DNA of 24,901 bases from DATCVR01 sp036566745 (GCA_036566745.1 DATCVR010000180.1:1-24901), one strand, 5' to 3'; shown: positions 7,960-17,260, counted from the first letter of the stretch. The notes: generated from the sequence alone by a model not told the origin. Made by a program: numbers and translations.

Positions 7960-8083
7960 TGCGTCTCCGGAATGATCACGTTCAGCAGGCGAGTCCCTGC
8001 TCCACCATGCCTGTAAGCCTCGTGATGCAGGCGAACGCCTCGTGGTGTGCGCGACATGACATGATCAGCGCGTTCCTGCGGGG

Positions 8084-8089
8084 TACGGT
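8084..8089 (+). promoter_or_regulatory. -10 hexamer TACGGT of a leaderless promoter
   Basis: TACGGT ends 6 nt before the GTG at 8096, with no Shine-Dalgarno present. It selects GTG 8096 as the start and excludes GTG 8090, which directly abuts the hexamer. The rest of 7960-8083 shows no gene that I can support. Confidence 0.5.
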
Positions 8090-8095
8090 GTGCGC

Positions 8096-8770
8096 GTGAG
8101 GAGTCGTGGAAGCGGCGCGGGCGTCCTGCTAGCGGTGGCGGTCATGCTCATGGCGGGCTGCTCCAATCGCGCCGAGCCCGAGGTGCCCGAGGTGCCGGAT
8201 CCGTCCGCTTCCCAGTCGTCGAGTGGCACTCCCGGTGACCCCACGCCGTCGTCGAGCTCAACCGTTGGCGTCCCCGAGACGTGTGGCGAGCTGATCTCCT
8301 TCAGCGACGTCCTGACCATCGTCCAGGCGCCCCTTCCCGGCGACAACTCCCGCGTCTACAACGACGACTTCCTCGCCGACTCCGGTCGCACCGGGCGGTT
8401 GACCTGCACCTACGGCATCGCGCCGGTCCCCACCGGCGTCGTGCCGCCCCCCACCCCGGCGCCACCGCCCCTTGAGATCGCGGTCAGCGCCTACACCGAT
8501 CCCGAGATCGCCTCGGGCCGGATCAGCTCGACCGTCGACAGCGTGCGTGCCAACGGCGGGCAGGCGGCCCCCCAGGCCGTCGGCGGGCGGGACGGGTTCG
8601 TGCTCACCGACACCGAGGACGTCTCGTTCGTCGTGGCCGACGATGTCCGCACGTACGTGATCACCCTGCGGCACGGCGTGGTGCCCGCCGCGGCCGAGCC
8701 GGTCGTGCTGCTCGACCTGGCGCGGGCCGTTCTCGGCGACGCCGCACCGACCGCCGCGCCTCCCACCTGA
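8096..8770 (+). CDS. secreted lipoprotein of unknown function
   Basis: A 224-residue lipoprotein. The signal peptide starts MRSRGSG, has the hydrophobic core VLLAVAVMLMA and ends in a lipobox (LMAGC, lipidated C22). A Ser/Pro/Thr/Glu-rich linker (~23-60) leads to a folded domain with two Cys, in ETCGEL and LTCTYG, likely to form a disulfide. A Pro-rich loop (VPPPTPAPPP) lies between. The two-Cys domain after a lipoprotein linker resembles DUF3558-type actinobacterial lipoproteins, but I cannot confirm membership. The start is GTG at 8096 by leaderless spacing. It sits alone between rpsA and coaE with hairpins on both sides, so it is probably a single-gene unit displayed on the outer face of the membrane. 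Confidence 0.7.
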   Translation: MRSRGSGAGVLLAVAVMLMAGCSNRAEPEVPEVPDPSASQSSSGTPGDPTPSSSSTVGVPETCGELISFSDVLTIVQAPLPGDNSRVYNDDFLADSGRTGRLTCTYGIAPVPTGVVPPPTPAPPPLEIAVSAYTDPEIASGRISSTVDSVRANGGQAAPQAVGGRDGFVLTDTEDVSFVVADDVRTYVITLRHGVVPAAAEPVVLLDLARAVLGDAAPTAAPPT

Positions 8771-8814
8771 CCCCGAGACCGGCGAGGCCGGCCCTCCCAC
8801 GCTCCGCAGCGCCG

Positions 8815-8841
8815 CGGCCGGGTCGTCGTCGTGCCCGGCCG
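8815..8841 (+). terminator. hairpin terminator candidate between the lipoprotein gene and coaE
   Basis: CGGCCGGG (8815-8822) pairs perfectly with CCCGGCCG (8834-8841) around an 11-nt loop, 45 nt after the lipoprotein stop codon. A smaller hairpin (CCGGC/GCCGG, 8779-8791) lies nearer the stop. Neither has a T-run. Confidence 0.5.
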
Positions 8842-8892
8842 AGAGCATGGGCCGGTCGATGAGCGTTGTCCGTGCGCGACGGCGACACCGGA

Positions 8893-8898
8893 TACGCT
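8893..8898 (+). promoter_or_regulatory. -10 hexamer TACGCT of the leaderless coaE promoter
   Basis: TACGCT ends 6 nt before the GTG at 8905. The same geometry recurs at six other genes in the window. It settles the coaE start, because the upstream in-frame GTG at 8866 would give an odd N-terminal extension before the P-loop. Confidence 0.55.
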
Positions 8899-8904
8899 CG
8901 CGGC

Positions 8905-10083
8905 GTGCTGCGTGTGGGGTTGACGGGTGGGATCGGTGCGGGCAAGTCCACGGCTGCCCACCGGCTGGCCCAGCGGGGAGCGGTGCTGGTCGACGCCGAC
9001 CTGATTGCCCGTGAGGTGGTCGAGCCCGGCACACCGGGTCTGCGAGCGGTGGTCAGAGAGTTTGGCGAATCGATCCTCGCTGCCGATGGCACGCTCGACC
9101 GGACCAGGCTCGGGAAGGTGGTCTTCGCCGACGACGAGCGTCGCGCCGCGCTCAACGCGATCGTCCATCCGCTGGTCTACGCCCGCCGCACCGAGCTGGT
9201 CGAGCAGGCCCCGGCCGACGCCGTGGTGGTCGAGGACGTCCCACTGCTCGTCGAGAACGGCCTGGGTTCGGCGTACCACCTGGTGGTGGTCGTGGCCGCG
9301 CCCGAGGCCGAGCGGGTCCGGCGGCTCGGCTCCGACCGGGGGATGAGCGAGGACGACGCGTGGGCGCGGGTGCGGGCGCAGGCCACCGACGACGCGCGAC
9401 GCGCGGCCGCCGACGTCTGGCTGGACAACACCGGCGACCCGTCCGAGCTGGTCGCGGCCGTCGACGAGCTGTGGGACGAGCGGCTCGTGCCGTTCGAAGC
9501 CGGCCTGCGCACCGGTCGGCGTGCTCCGCGGCCGCCGCAGCCGATCGTCGCCGACCCCGATCCGAGCTGGCCGGCTCAGGCGGCGCGGGTCGCCGCCCGC
9601 ATCCGCCGAGCGGTGGGCGAGCGGGCGATCCGGGTCGACCACATCGGCTCGACGTCGGTGCCCGGGCTGGCGGCCAAGGACGTGATCGACGTCCAGGTCG
9701 TCGTCGCCGATCTCGCGTCGGCAGCCGCGACCGCCGACGAGGTCGCCGCCGCCGGCCTCGTGCGGATGCCCGACCGCTGGTGGGACGTGGGCCGCGACGG
9801 TACCGAGTGGGACAAGACGATGGCGTGCAACGCCGATCCGGGCCGCGCGGTGAACTGCCACATCCGGCCGGAGTCGTCACCCGCCTGGCGCGACGCCCTG
9901 CTGCTGCGCGACTGGCTCCGGGCCGCACCCGCCGAGGCCGACGACTACGCGGCGGTGAAGCGCGAGCTGGCGACCAGACGGCACGATTCGATCGATGCCT
10001 ATGCCGACGCCAAGACGCCGTGGATCGCCCCGGCGCTCGGCCGGGCCGACCAGTGGGCGGAGGAGACCGGCTGGACGCCATGA
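8905..10083 (+). CDS. coaE: dephospho-CoA kinase fused to a GrpB (UPF0157) domain
   Basis: A 392-residue fusion. Residues 1-~200 are dephospho-CoA kinase, the last step of coenzyme A synthesis: ATP phosphorylates the 3'-OH of dephospho-CoA. Visible motifs are the start MLRVGLTGGIGAGKST with the Walker A P-loop (G8-T16), DADLIAREVV, the VPLLVENG lid-proximal motif, and RGMSEDDAWAR followed by QATDDARR and DNTGD. Residues ~212-385 are a GrpB domain (DPSWP, HIGSTSVPGLAAKDVID). This family has the nucleotidyltransferase-like fold and no established reaction here. The same fusion is known from actinobacteria, including mycobacteria, so it is not an assembly error. The start is GTG 8905. The gene lies 69 nt upstream of uvrB, which has its own leaderless promoter. 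Confidence 0.95.
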   Translation: MLRVGLTGGIGAGKSTAAHRLAQRGAVLVDADLIAREVVEPGTPGLRAVVREFGESILAADGTLDRTRLGKVVFADDERRAALNAIVHPLVYARRTELVEQAPADAVVVEDVPLLVENGLGSAYHLVVVVAAPEAERVRRLGSDRGMSEDDAWARVRAQATDDARRAAADVWLDNTGDPSELVAAVDELWDERLVPFEAGLRTGRRAPRPPQPIVADPDPSWPAQAARVAARIRRAVGERAIRVDHIGSTSVPGLAAKDVIDVQVVVADLASAAATADEVAAAGLVRMPDRWWDVGRDGTEWDKTMACNADPGRAVNCHIRPESSPAWRDALLLRDWLRAAPAEADDYAAVKRELATRRHDSIDAYADAKTPWIAPALGRADQWAEETGWTP

Positions 10084-10140
10084 GCGGTGCCTCGCGGTAG
10101 CGCGACACCGTGCGGGAATGAGTCTGTCGGTGCGAGCGCT

Positions 10141-10146
10141 TACCGT
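10141..10146 (+). promoter_or_regulatory. -10 hexamer TACCGT of the leaderless uvrB promoter
   Basis: TACCGT ends 6 nt before the ATG at 10153 and there is no Shine-Dalgarno. It supports ATG 10153 over the upstream in-frame start at 10087. No palindromic actinobacterial LexA box (CGAAC-N4-GTTCG type) was found in 10084-10152. Confidence 0.55.
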
Positions 10147-10152
10147 GGGGTC

Positions 10153-12261
<2,109 letters not shown>

Positions 12262-12283
12262 TCAGCGGCGTCGGGGACCAGCT

Positions 12284-12628
12284 GTGAACATCGACGACGC
12301 ACTGTCGTACTGCCTGGCCAAGGCCGGCGCCTGGCGCGACGAGCCCTGGGAGGGCGATGTCGTGGCCAAGGTCGGCGACAAGATCTTCGCGTTCTTCGGC
12401 GGCGGCGATGCCACCATCGGGCTCAAGTGCGGCCGCAGCCGCGACGAGGCCGACGAATGGCTCGCCCGCTACCCCGACGACGCGCGGGTCATGGCTTACA
12501 TCGGGCGCTCCGGGTGGAACACCTTGAACCTGACGGGCGCCATCCCGGACGACGAGCTCGCCCAGGCCGTCGACGATTCCTACGACATCGTGGTCGCGAA
12601 GCTGCCGCGCCGGCTCCGCCCGATCTGA
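12284..12628 (+). CDS. MmcQ/YjbR family protein
   Basis: A 114-residue protein starting at GTG 12284, 22 nt after uvrB and probably in the same transcript. It has the MmcQ/YjbR (CyaY-like fold) pattern: an N-terminal helix with AKAGAWRDEPW, then VVAKVGDKIFAFFG, LKCGRSRDEADEWLARYP, GWNTLNL and DDSYDIVVAKLP. The family is commonly annotated as DNA-binding, but its function in the cell is not established. A GGGGA element just upstream may act as a weak ribosome-binding site. Position behind uvrB hints at a repair-linked role, but small genes of this family also occur in many unrelated places, so this is only suggestive. Confidence 0.85.
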   Translation: MNIDDALSYCLAKAGAWRDEPWEGDVVAKVGDKIFAFFGGGDATIGLKCGRSRDEADEWLARYPDDARVMAYIGRSGWNTLNLTGAIPDDELAQAVDDSYDIVVAKLPRRLRPI

Positions 12629-12671
12629 CCCGCCGGGCGTCGTCGGATCCCGTTCGGGCCGGGACGTGCGG

Positions 12672-12688
12672 CTGGCCCGGCGGGCCAG
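12672..12688. terminator. hairpin between convergent genes
   Basis: CTGGCCC (12672-12678) and GGGCCAG (12682-12688) form a perfect 7-bp stem with a 3-nt loop. It sits in the 94-nt gap between the convergent MmcQ-like and VOC genes and could stop transcription in either direction. Confidence 0.5.
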
Positions 12689-12722
12689 GTCCGGATCGCG
12701 CCGACCAATGCGTCTGGCCAGG

Positions 12723-13169
12723 TCAGGCAGCCGACGGATCGTTCTGCATGAGGCCGAGCAGGTTGCCGTCGGGGTCCTTCACATAGGCCAGCCAGCCCAC
12801 GCCCTTGGTCGCGGCCCGGGCGAACGCCACGGTTCCTCCGCCTGCGACGGCCTTGTCGACGAAGGCCTGGCAGTCGGGCACGTCCACGGTGACCACCCAG
12901 GCGTTCACCGGCTGGGCGGCGTCGGGCCCGTCGCCGGCCGGGCCGCCGCTGGCCGGAGCGCCGCTGGTCGGGCCGCCGCTGGCCGGAGCGCTGCCGGCCC
13001 GAGGGACCAGACCGCCGTCGATGCCGGGCTCGGTGTCGGGACCGGTCTGGACCAGCCAGTACGGGATGTCGCCCCACTGGGTGAAAGTCCAGCCGAACAG
13101 GCCTTCGTAGAAGGCGATGGACGTGTCCGGATCGCTGGTGTGGATCTCGAAGTGCACTGGTCGCAGCAT
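12723..13169 (-). CDS. VOC (glyoxalase/bleomycin-resistance fold) protein with a repeat-expanded loop
   Basis: A 148-residue protein with two beta-alpha-beta-beta-beta halves of the vicinal-oxygen-chelate fold. The first half begins PVHFEIHTSDPDTSIAFYEG followed by LFGWTF. The second contains NAWVVTVDVPD, QAFVDKAVAGGG and KDPDGNLLGLMQ. Between them, residues ~59-78 are an inserted low-complexity loop of G-[AG]-P-[AT]-S pentapeptides, encoded by a 15-bp tandem repeat. Family members bind or convert small hydrophobic or reactive molecules. The substrate cannot be told from sequence. A GGGGGA ribosome-binding site lies about 5 nt before the ATG, and a strong -35/-10 pair lies upstream on the minus strand. 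It is divergent from the TerC riboswitch unit and convergent with the uvrB operon. Confidence 0.85.
   Translation of the reverse strand: MLRPVHFEIHTSDPDTSIAFYEGLFGWTFTQWGDIPYWLVQTGPDTEPGIDGGLVPRAGSAPASGGPTSGAPASGGPAGDGPDAAQPVNAWVVTVDVPDCQAFVDKAVAGGGTVAFARAATKGVGWLAYVKDPDGNLLGLMQNDPSAA
12936..12995 (+). repeat. 15-bp tandem repeat (four units, alternating 30-bp higher order) inside the VOC gene
   Basis: Units lie at 12936-12950, 12951-12965, 12966-12980 and 12981-12995. They alternate between GGCCGGGCCGCCGCT-like and GGCCGGAGCGCCGCT-like versions, with one to three changes each. The pattern suggests duplication of a 30-bp pair. Read on the minus strand in frame it encodes the Gly/Pro/Ala/Ser loop of the VOC protein. 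Confidence 0.85.
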
Positions 13170-13208
13170 GACGTCCCCCTGAGGTCATCGCGCGGATCCT
13201 GCCTGTCA

Positions 13209-13237
13209 GGGCTAGTCCCGACGGACGCTCGTGTCAA
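13209..13237 (-). promoter_or_regulatory. promoter of the VOC gene
   Basis: On the minus strand, TTGACA (13232-13237) and TAGCCC (13209-13214) are separated by 17 nt. The -35 is a perfect consensus. Transcription would begin near 13202, giving a leader of about 33 nt that includes the GGGGGA ribosome-binding site. Confidence 0.55.
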
Positions 13238-13310
13238 TCGTGCAGCGGCGACACGCGGGATCGGCGCCCGCTCGGCCGAGTGGGGAAACCCACAGGTAGC
13301 GGGGCTGAGT

Positions 13311-13340
13311 TTCACGTTCCCCTGGTGGACGCCCTAGACT
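13311..13340 (+). promoter_or_regulatory. promoter of the TerC riboswitch transcript
   Basis: TTCACG (13311-13316) and TAGACT (13335-13340) are 18 nt apart. Transcription would begin near 13347, immediately before the first conserved helix of the riboswitch, which is the arrangement expected for a leader riboswitch. Confidence 0.55.
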
Positions 13341-13349
13341 CGTCGAGGC

Positions 13350-13458
13350 GTGGAGGGGAGTATTCCTTCGCGGCGGCATCGTCATCACGGATGCGTCCCC
13401 GACGCGGGAGCACCCGGTGCCGCCGGTCCGGTGATCCCGGGTGGAAGAGACCTCCGGT
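13350..13458 (+). ncRNA. yybP-ykoY manganese riboswitch
   Basis: The leader of the TerC gene contains the conserved yybP-ykoY blocks in order: GGGGAGTA (13355-13362), TCGTCATCACGG (13379-13390) and AGAGACCTCC (13446-13455). Helix P1 forms from GGAGG (13352-13356) with CCTCC (13451-13455). GGCGGCA (13372-13378) pairs with TGCCGCC (13418-13424), and GCGTC (13393-13397) with GACGC (13401-13405), giving a multi-helix junction of about 109 nt, the normal size. The class senses Mn2+ and usually switches on TerC/Alx or P-type ATPase exporters. CTCCGG in the P1 3' strand (13452-13457) can alternatively pair with CCGGAG (13490-13495) at the Shine-Dalgarno. Metal binding, by stabilising P1, would then free the ribosome-binding site, making an ON switch. 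Confidence 0.85.
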
Positions 13459-13491
13459 TGTACGTGGCGTCCGCCGCGTACCTCGTTGACC

Positions 13492-13499
13492 GGAGAGGA
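13492..13499 (+). promoter_or_regulatory. Shine-Dalgarno of the TerC gene, sequestrable by the riboswitch
   Basis: GGAGAGGA lies 10 nt before GTG 13510 and decides that start. Bases 13490-13495 (CCGGAG) are complementary to 13452-13457 (CTCCGG) in the riboswitch P1 helix. Confidence 0.65.
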
Positions 13500-13509
13500 C
13501 TCTACGTTC

Positions 13510-14565
13510 GTGCTCGATCTGCCTGTGTGGTTCGAGGTCGGTACCTTCATCGCCCTGGGCTTGTTGCTCGTCGTCGACCTGCTGATCGTCACCCGCCGCC
13601 CCCACGCTCCGTCGATGAAGGAAGCCGGCCTGTGGGTCGGCTTCTACGTCGGGCTCGCGGTGGCGTTCGGGCTGGTCATGATCCCGATCGCTGGTGGCCA
13701 GGCCTCGGGTGAGTTCTTCGCGGGGTGGCTGACCGAGTACAGCCTCAGCGTCGACAACCTGTTCATCTTCGTGATCATCATCGCCCAGTTCCGGGTGCCG
13801 CGTAAGTACCAGCAGTCGGTGCTGATGTTCGGCATCCTCACCGCGATCGTGCTGCGCGGCATCTTCATCCTGATCGGCGCCGCGGCGATCAACGAGTTCT
13901 CCTGGGTCTTCTACATCTTCGGCGCGTTCCTGATCTACACCGCGGTCAAGCTGGCGAACCAGCAGGTCCACCACGAGGAGCATGACGACGAGTACGAGAA
14001 CGCCTTCATCCGGCGGGCCCGGCGGCTGCTGCCGATGACGAAGGAGTACGACGGCGTCAAGCTGCGGACCCGCATCGACGGCAAGAAGCTGTTCACGCCG
14101 ATGATGATCGTGTTCCTCGCGATCGCCTCCGCCGATCTCCTGTTCGCGGTCGACTCCATCCCGGCGATCTTCGGGTTGACGCAGGAGGCGTTCATCGTCT
14201 TCACCGCGAACATCTTCGCGTTGATGGGCCTGCGTCAGCTCTACTTCCTCCTCGGCGGGCTGCTCGAACGGCTGGTGTACCTCTCGGCCGGGCTCGCGGT
14301 CATCCTGGCGTTCATCGGCGTCAAGCTCGTGATGCATGCACTGCACGAGAACGAGCTGCCGTTCATCAACGGCGGCGAGCCGCTCCACGGCGTGCCGGAC
14401 ATCCCGATCTGGCTCTCGCTCGTGGTGATCGTCGGCACGCTGGCCGTCACCACGGTCGCCAGCCTGCTGCGCACTCGCCGCGACGGCCGCAAGGCGGACG
14501 CGTTGGTCGCCGAGAACCGGGCGGCCGACGCCGACGACCAGGTCGACGCGCTCGACGAGCGCTGA
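13510..14565 (+). CDS. TerC-family integral membrane metal (Mn2+) exporter
   Basis: A 351-residue TerC/Alx-type membrane protein with about nine hydrophobic segments. The two family signatures are present: TEYSLSVDNLFIFVII (E76, D82, N83) and FAVDSIPAIFGLTQE (D215). These carry the conserved acidic residues thought to bind the metal. A charged cytoplasmic loop (~150-195, QQVHHEEHDDEYENAF then RIDGKKLF) and an Ala/Asp-rich C-terminal tail are also typical. Family members (E. coli Alx, B. subtilis MeeF/MeeY) export Mn2+ and supply metal to exported enzymes. The start GTG 13510 (MLDLPVWFEVGTF) has a good Shine-Dalgarno. The longer in-frame reading from 13441 would overlap the riboswitch and is rejected. 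Regulation by Mn2+ through the leader is inferred. The gene ends at a strong hairpin. Confidence 0.93.
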   Translation: MLDLPVWFEVGTFIALGLLLVVDLLIVTRRPHAPSMKEAGLWVGFYVGLAVAFGLVMIPIAGGQASGEFFAGWLTEYSLSVDNLFIFVIIIAQFRVPRKYQQSVLMFGILTAIVLRGIFILIGAAAINEFSWVFYIFGAFLIYTAVKLANQQVHHEEHDDEYENAFIRRARRLLPMTKEYDGVKLRTRIDGKKLFTPMMIVFLAIASADLLFAVDSIPAIFGLTQEAFIVFTANIFALMGLRQLYFLLGGLLERLVYLSAGLAVILAFIGVKLVMHALHENELPFINGGEPLHGVPDIPIWLSLVVIVGTLAVTTVASLLRTRRDGRKADALVAENRAADADDQVDALDER

Positions 14566-14571
14566 GCCGGC

Positions 14572-14606
14572 GTCTCATGACGCCCCTGGCCGGGGCGTCG
14601 TGAGAC
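14572..14606 (+). terminator. TerC gene intrinsic terminator
   Basis: GTCTCATGACGCCCC (14572-14586) and GGGGCGTCGTGAGAC (14592-14606) form a 15-bp stem with one T-G wobble and a 5-nt loop. It begins 6 nt after the stop codon. No T-run follows. Confidence 0.8.
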
Positions 14607-14819
14607 TCGCCGCGGTGGCGGATCGGCGGCTCGCCCCATCGGCGGTCCGGACAACTGGGCCCGCGCCGATCTGGAGCGAGAGTACGCTCCTCAGATCCGC
14701 CCACTCGACCGGTCTTGACCGCGTAGTGATCCGGTACGGACGAGGGAGGGACACAGGGGTCTGCGCGTGACGCCGTTGGTGGACGGGATCGGATCGCAGA
14801 CGTCCCAGGGGGGTACATC

Positions 14820-15443
14820 ATGAGGCGCGTTCTCGTTGCAGCAGTCGCTGCGTTGGCGCTGGTCGTTGGCGCGAGCCCGGGGTGGGCGGCCTCGGAGACG
14901 ATACATCTCAGCTCCAAGGGCCAGCGCGCGGAGGCCTTCTTCAGCAGTGTCGATCCATCGGGCTGCATCGTCACCGACGTGTTCGTGACCGCGAACGACG
15001 GCAAGCTCAGGACCGGCTCCGGCGGACCGTCGGTCGACTCGTTCGCGTTCATGGTCGTGTCGCAGTTCGACACGTGCACGTCGACGGCACTCATCGAGTC
15101 CAACGGCACGGCCACGTTGGAGCCCGGCGAGTTCCAGATCGACAAGTTCGACACGGCGACCCTCGACGCCGCCGTCGAGCTGTTCGACTCCGTGTCCGGC
15201 ACCTCGTTCGTCGTCGACGTCGACGTCAGGTGGAGCGGAGTGGGCGCCACCACCACCGAAAAGGCGCACTTCCAGACCATGACCGAGACGTTCAAGATCA
15301 ACCGCTCGTTCCTCGGCACGTTCCGCTCCGCAAGCGCGGTAGGGACGGTCGCCGACGGTGGGACGAACCTGACGCCGGCTCCGGCGGTCTTCGCTCTCCT
15401 CGCCGACGTCAAGACGAGTGAGCTGACCGTCATTCATCTGTGA
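14820..15443 (+). CDS. secreted protein of unknown function
   Basis: A 207-residue protein with a Sec signal peptide (MRRVLVAAVAALALVV core, cleavage near GWAA at residues 23-24). The mature domain of about 180 residues looks all-beta: alternating hydrophobic stretches such as FAFMVVSQFD, ATLEPGEFQI, FVVDVDVRW and FKINRSFLGTF. It has only two Cys (C49 and C86), likely a disulfide. No membrane anchor or sortase signal is seen. I do not recognise the family. A strong AGGGGGG ribosome-binding site lies 6 nt before the ATG. The gene stands alone between the TerC terminator and the convergent amidase gene (32 nt between stops). The 254-nt region upstream holds the TerC terminator and no further gene. 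A TTGACC at about 14714 lacks a well-spaced -10. Confidence 0.75.
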   Translation: MRRVLVAAVAALALVVGASPGWAASETIHLSSKGQRAEAFFSSVDPSGCIVTDVFVTANDGKLRTGSGGPSVDSFAFMVVSQFDTCTSTALIESNGTATLEPGEFQIDKFDTATLDAAVELFDSVSGTSFVVDVDVRWSGVGATTTEKAHFQTMTETFKINRSFLGTFRSASAVGTVADGGTNLTPAPAVFALLADVKTSELTVIHL

Positions 15444-15475
15444 GGCCGTCACCGGCTGTCGCGGACCTCGACTCT

Positions 15476-17110
15476 TTAGCCGCGCGGGTAGGCCTCCGAC
15501 CAGTCGCGACGCTGCTCGACCACGCTGGCGGCGCTCAGCACGTCCACGTCGGCCCAGCGCCGTCCGGCGATCTGCAGGCCCACCGGGAGCCCGTTGGCGG
15601 CGAGCCCGGCGGGGACGCTGATGGCCGGGTGACCGGTGAAGTTGTAGATGTAGGTCAGGCACCACCCGATGAGCCGGTCCACCGGCACGCCCTCGACATC
15701 GGCCGGGCCGAGGGTGTTGCCGTCGTCGGTGTTCCGCACGCCGACCACCGAGAGCGTGGGCGAGACGATGTAGTCGTACTCGTCGAAGATCGCCTCGACG
15801 GTGTGGAGGACGTCAGCGCGCAGGAAGTCGCCGTATCGGTACTCCCTGGCCGAGGTGGCCATGCCACGCTCGATCATGCCGAGGAACTCGGGGTTGAGCG
15901 TGGCGGCGTGTTCGAGCAGGTCGACGCCCACGTAGAGGCGCAGGAGATCCACGGCGTGGGCGTAGAGCACGCTCTGCTCCTGCACCCACAGGTCGCTGAG
16001 GTCGCTCTGGGTCACCGGCCGCCCGTCGATCACGAGCTTGTCGAGACCGAGGGAGACCTCGTCGACCACGGCCCCGGCGTCGCGGAAGGCGTCGAGCGAG
16101 GCCCGGACGACGCGATCGACCTCGGGCTCGACCGGGAAGAGGTCGAGGTCGGGGGAGAAGGCGATCTTCTTGCCCTTGATCGATCCGCGGATGCCCCGGG
16201 AGTAGTCGAGCTTCTCGGAGAGGCTGAGCGGGTCGCCGGAGTACGGCTGGGCCATGACGTCCATGAGCAGGGCGGCGTCGGCCACGGTCCGCGTCATGGG
16301 GCCCGGGTGCAGGAACGGCGTGTGGGCCAGCGGCGGCGCGTCCTGGGGGATGCGCCCGAAGGTCGCCTTGAACCCGACGATGCCGCACATCGCCGCGGGG
16401 ATCCGGACGCTGCCGCCGGCATCGGACCCCTGCGAGATCGGAGCAAGGAACGCCGCCATCGCGGCCGCGCTGCCCCCGCTGGAGCCGCCGGCGTTGTAGT
16501 CCAGATCGAACGGGTTGCGGGTCGGCCCGAACGCGAAATTGTCGGTGGTGCCCTCGTGGCCGAACTCGGGCGTGTTGGTCTTGCCGATCGGAATGGCGCC
16601 GGCGTCGAGGAGCCGCTGCACGTAGACCGCGGTGAACGGCGGCACGAAGTCGAGCTCCTTCATCGGCACCGAGCCGAAGGTGTTGCGGACGCCGGCCAGG
16701 AAGTCGAAGAGGTCCTTGACGGCCACCGGCAGTCCCTCGAGGGCGCGCGCCTCCCCGGAGCGGATCCGCTTCTCCGCGGCGCGCGCCTGGGCGAGGACGG
16801 CGTCGGGGTCGATCAGCGTGACATAGGCGTTGATGTCGGGGTTGACACGCGCGATCCGGTCGAGGTGGGCCTGAGCGACCTCGACCGGCGACACCCGACG
16901 CCGGCGCATGAGGTCGGCCAGTTCGGTGGCGGGCAGGAAGCAGAGCTCCTCACCGCGAGGCGGTGGCCCGGAGCGTCGGTTCGCCGTGGAGGCCACCGCA
17001 TCGGCGACTGTCCCAGCGGCCGCGGAGGCTGCCGGGCCGAGCAGTCCGGCCGCTGATCCGAGCGCTCCCGCGCCAGCCACGCCCAACAGGTGTCGACGAG
17101 ATACGCCCAT
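15476..17110 (-). CDS. Tat-exported amidase-signature hydrolase
   Basis: A 544-residue amidase-signature enzyme. The Ser-cisSer-Lys triad is visible: K132 (VAVKDLF), S210 (in GGSSGGSAAA) and S234 (in SDAGGSVRIPA). The spacing of 24 between the two serines equals that of FAAH-type amidases. The N-terminus is a twin-arginine signal (SRRHLLG, R5-R6, then an Ala/Gly-rich core to about residue 32), so the enzyme is probably folded before export. It hydrolyses an amide or related bond. The substrate is unknown, and aryl or fatty amides and peptide amides are options. It is not the GatA subunit, because no gatB/gatC are adjacent and GatA is cytoplasmic. An AGGA ribosome-binding site precedes the ATG. 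A minus-strand promoter with perfect -35 lies just upstream. Confidence 0.92.
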   Translation of the reverse strand: MGVSRRHLLGVAGAGALGSAAGLLGPAASAAAGTVADAVASTANRRSGPPPRGEELCFLPATELADLMRRRRVSPVEVAQAHLDRIARVNPDINAYVTLIDPDAVLAQARAAEKRIRSGEARALEGLPVAVKDLFDFLAGVRNTFGSVPMKELDFVPPFTAVYVQRLLDAGAIPIGKTNTPEFGHEGTTDNFAFGPTRNPFDLDYNAGGSSGGSAAAMAAFLAPISQGSDAGGSVRIPAAMCGIVGFKATFGRIPQDAPPLAHTPFLHPGPMTRTVADAALLMDVMAQPYSGDPLSLSEKLDYSRGIRGSIKGKKIAFSPDLDLFPVEPEVDRVVRASLDAFRDAGAVVDEVSLGLDKLVIDGRPVTQSDLSDLWVQEQSVLYAHAVDLLRLYVGVDLLEHAATLNPEFLGMIERGMATSAREYRYGDFLRADVLHTVEAIFDEYDYIVSPTLSVVGVRNTDDGNTLGPADVEGVPVDRLIGWCLTYIYNFTGHPAISVPAGLAANGLPVGLQIAGRRWADVDVLSAASVVEQRRDWSEAYPRG

Positions 17111-17167
17111 GTGATCGTCCTGTTCTGTGACGCGCGTGGAACCCGGCGCGGTGAGAGTCGATCGCGG

Positions 17168-17197
17168 ACGTTATCGGCGGCCTCTCGAGGGTGTCAA
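17168..17197 (-). promoter_or_regulatory. promoter of the Tat amidase gene
   Basis: On the minus strand, TTGACA (17192-17197) and TAACGT (17168-17173) are separated by 18 nt. The -35 is a perfect consensus and the -10 keeps the key T-A and final T. The expected leader is about 50 nt. Confidence 0.65.
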
Positions 17198-17260
17198 TGT
17201 GTCGGTTGTCTCGGCAAGTATGTGGTTTGAGCAGGCATGTCACGACGGAATGATGGTCCA

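Noticed and set aside
8866..8904. Upstream GTG start for coaE
   Set aside because: It would add residues before the normal MLRVGLTGG start and places the start codon ahead of the -10 hexamer.
10084..10152. LexA/SOS box upstream of uvrB (and in 24073-24264 upstream of uvrA)
   Set aside because: No CGAAC-N4-GTTCG-like palindrome could be found by eye on either strand.
13441..13509. N-terminal extension of the TerC protein from GTG 13441
   Set aside because: It lies inside the riboswitch and its switching region, has no ribosome-binding site, and TerC proteins normally start just before the first helix.
14714..14739. TTGACC...TACGGA as a promoter for the secreted protein at 14820
   Set aside because: The spacer is only 14 nt and the -10 lacks the final T, so I do not list it as a promoter.
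15440..17056. 538-codon plus-strand open frame across the amidase gene
   Set aside because: It is the mirror of the amidase, which has complete catalytic motifs, a Tat signal and a promoter. The plus-strand product is His/Val/Asp/Gly-rich low complexity.
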